This document shows, in pieces, positions 5,181 through 5,262 of a DNA stretch of 5,262 bases. The translations under genes were made by a program, and so were the position numbers. The stretch's first letter is position 1. Each line of letters opens with the position of its first letter. The DNA lies in the NCBI GenBank assembly GCA_965370365.1, contig CBDUSP010000074.1:1-5262 (forward strand), in the 5' to 3' direction. The notes beneath the pieces are model-generated. The model ran no database searches and had not been told where the DNA came from. It saw nothing but the letters and a program-made list of their open reading frames with translations. The stretch is from DAIDHZ01 sp965370365. Its GTDB lineage: Bacteria; Chlamydiota; Chlamydiia; Chlamydiales; SM23-39.

Positions 5181-5262
5181 AGAACCTATCTACAAAAAAT
5201 TCCAGTCGGCTCATGCGAAAATCGATCAAAAATTGTTAATACCCAAATCAACTCAAAACTTG
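5181..5262. other. upstream flank of the tsaB operon, no gene seen
   Basis: This 82-bp AT-rich stretch has stop codons in every frame on the minus strand and only a nine-codon frame on the plus strand. The promoter of tsaB-rpsU-dnaJ may lie here or beyond the window. TTAACA- and TTGATC-like hexamers are present on the minus strand, but none has a properly spaced -10 partner. In Chlamydia trachomatis lon lies next on this side, as I recall; nothing of it is visible here. Confidence 0.4.

Overview
The window looks like the chromosome of a member of the phylum Chlamydiota, probably an environmental (amoeba-associated) lineage rather than Chlamydia itself. The main evidence is the minus-strand block tsaB-rpsU-dnaJ, the same order and orientation I recall from Chlamydia trachomatis (CT343-CT342-CT341), together with a bS21 protein whose N-terminal half reads like the chlamydial one. 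The genus cannot be fixed from this sequence alone. A Waddlia- or Estrella-like genome is only a guess from the moderate GC content.

Layout from left to right: (1) 41-1249, plus strand, a complete 12-helix drug/proton antiporter-type MFS protein of the Bcr/CflA group. (2) 1233-2309, minus strand, a complete exported CAP10/GT90-type glycosyltransferase, whose 3' end overlaps that of the transporter by 17 bp. (3) 2310-2388, a short intergenic region between the two divergent starts. (4) 2389-2721, plus strand, a 110-aa helical protein that I do not recognise. (5) 2722-3248, about 530 bp without a credible gene, occupied by a composite repeat. A 141-nt left arm is mirrored by a 122-nt right arm around a 176-nt spacer, and the spacer holds a third, shortened copy of the same core. 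(6) 3249-5180, minus strand, the compact housekeeping operon tsaB-rpsU-dnaJ. (7) 5181-5262, the upstream flank of that operon, with no gene seen.

Functionally, the right third is core translation and proteostasis: a t6A tRNA-modification subunit, a small ribosomal protein and an Hsp40 co-chaperone, probably co-transcribed. The left half is accessory: a membrane exporter, a predicted envelope or secreted glycosyltransferase, and a lineage-specific small protein. The repeat element lies exactly between the two parts, at the tail-to-tail junction of the orphan gene and dnaJ.

The most interesting feature is this repeat. It is modular: three copies of one core carry one, two and three short GC-rich units, all ending in GCAGGAT. 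The outer arms form a near-perfect long palindrome. Copies of a heptamer, CGTAACC, lie just outside both ends. It looks like a MITE- or REP-like dispersed element, though this cannot be proven from one locus.
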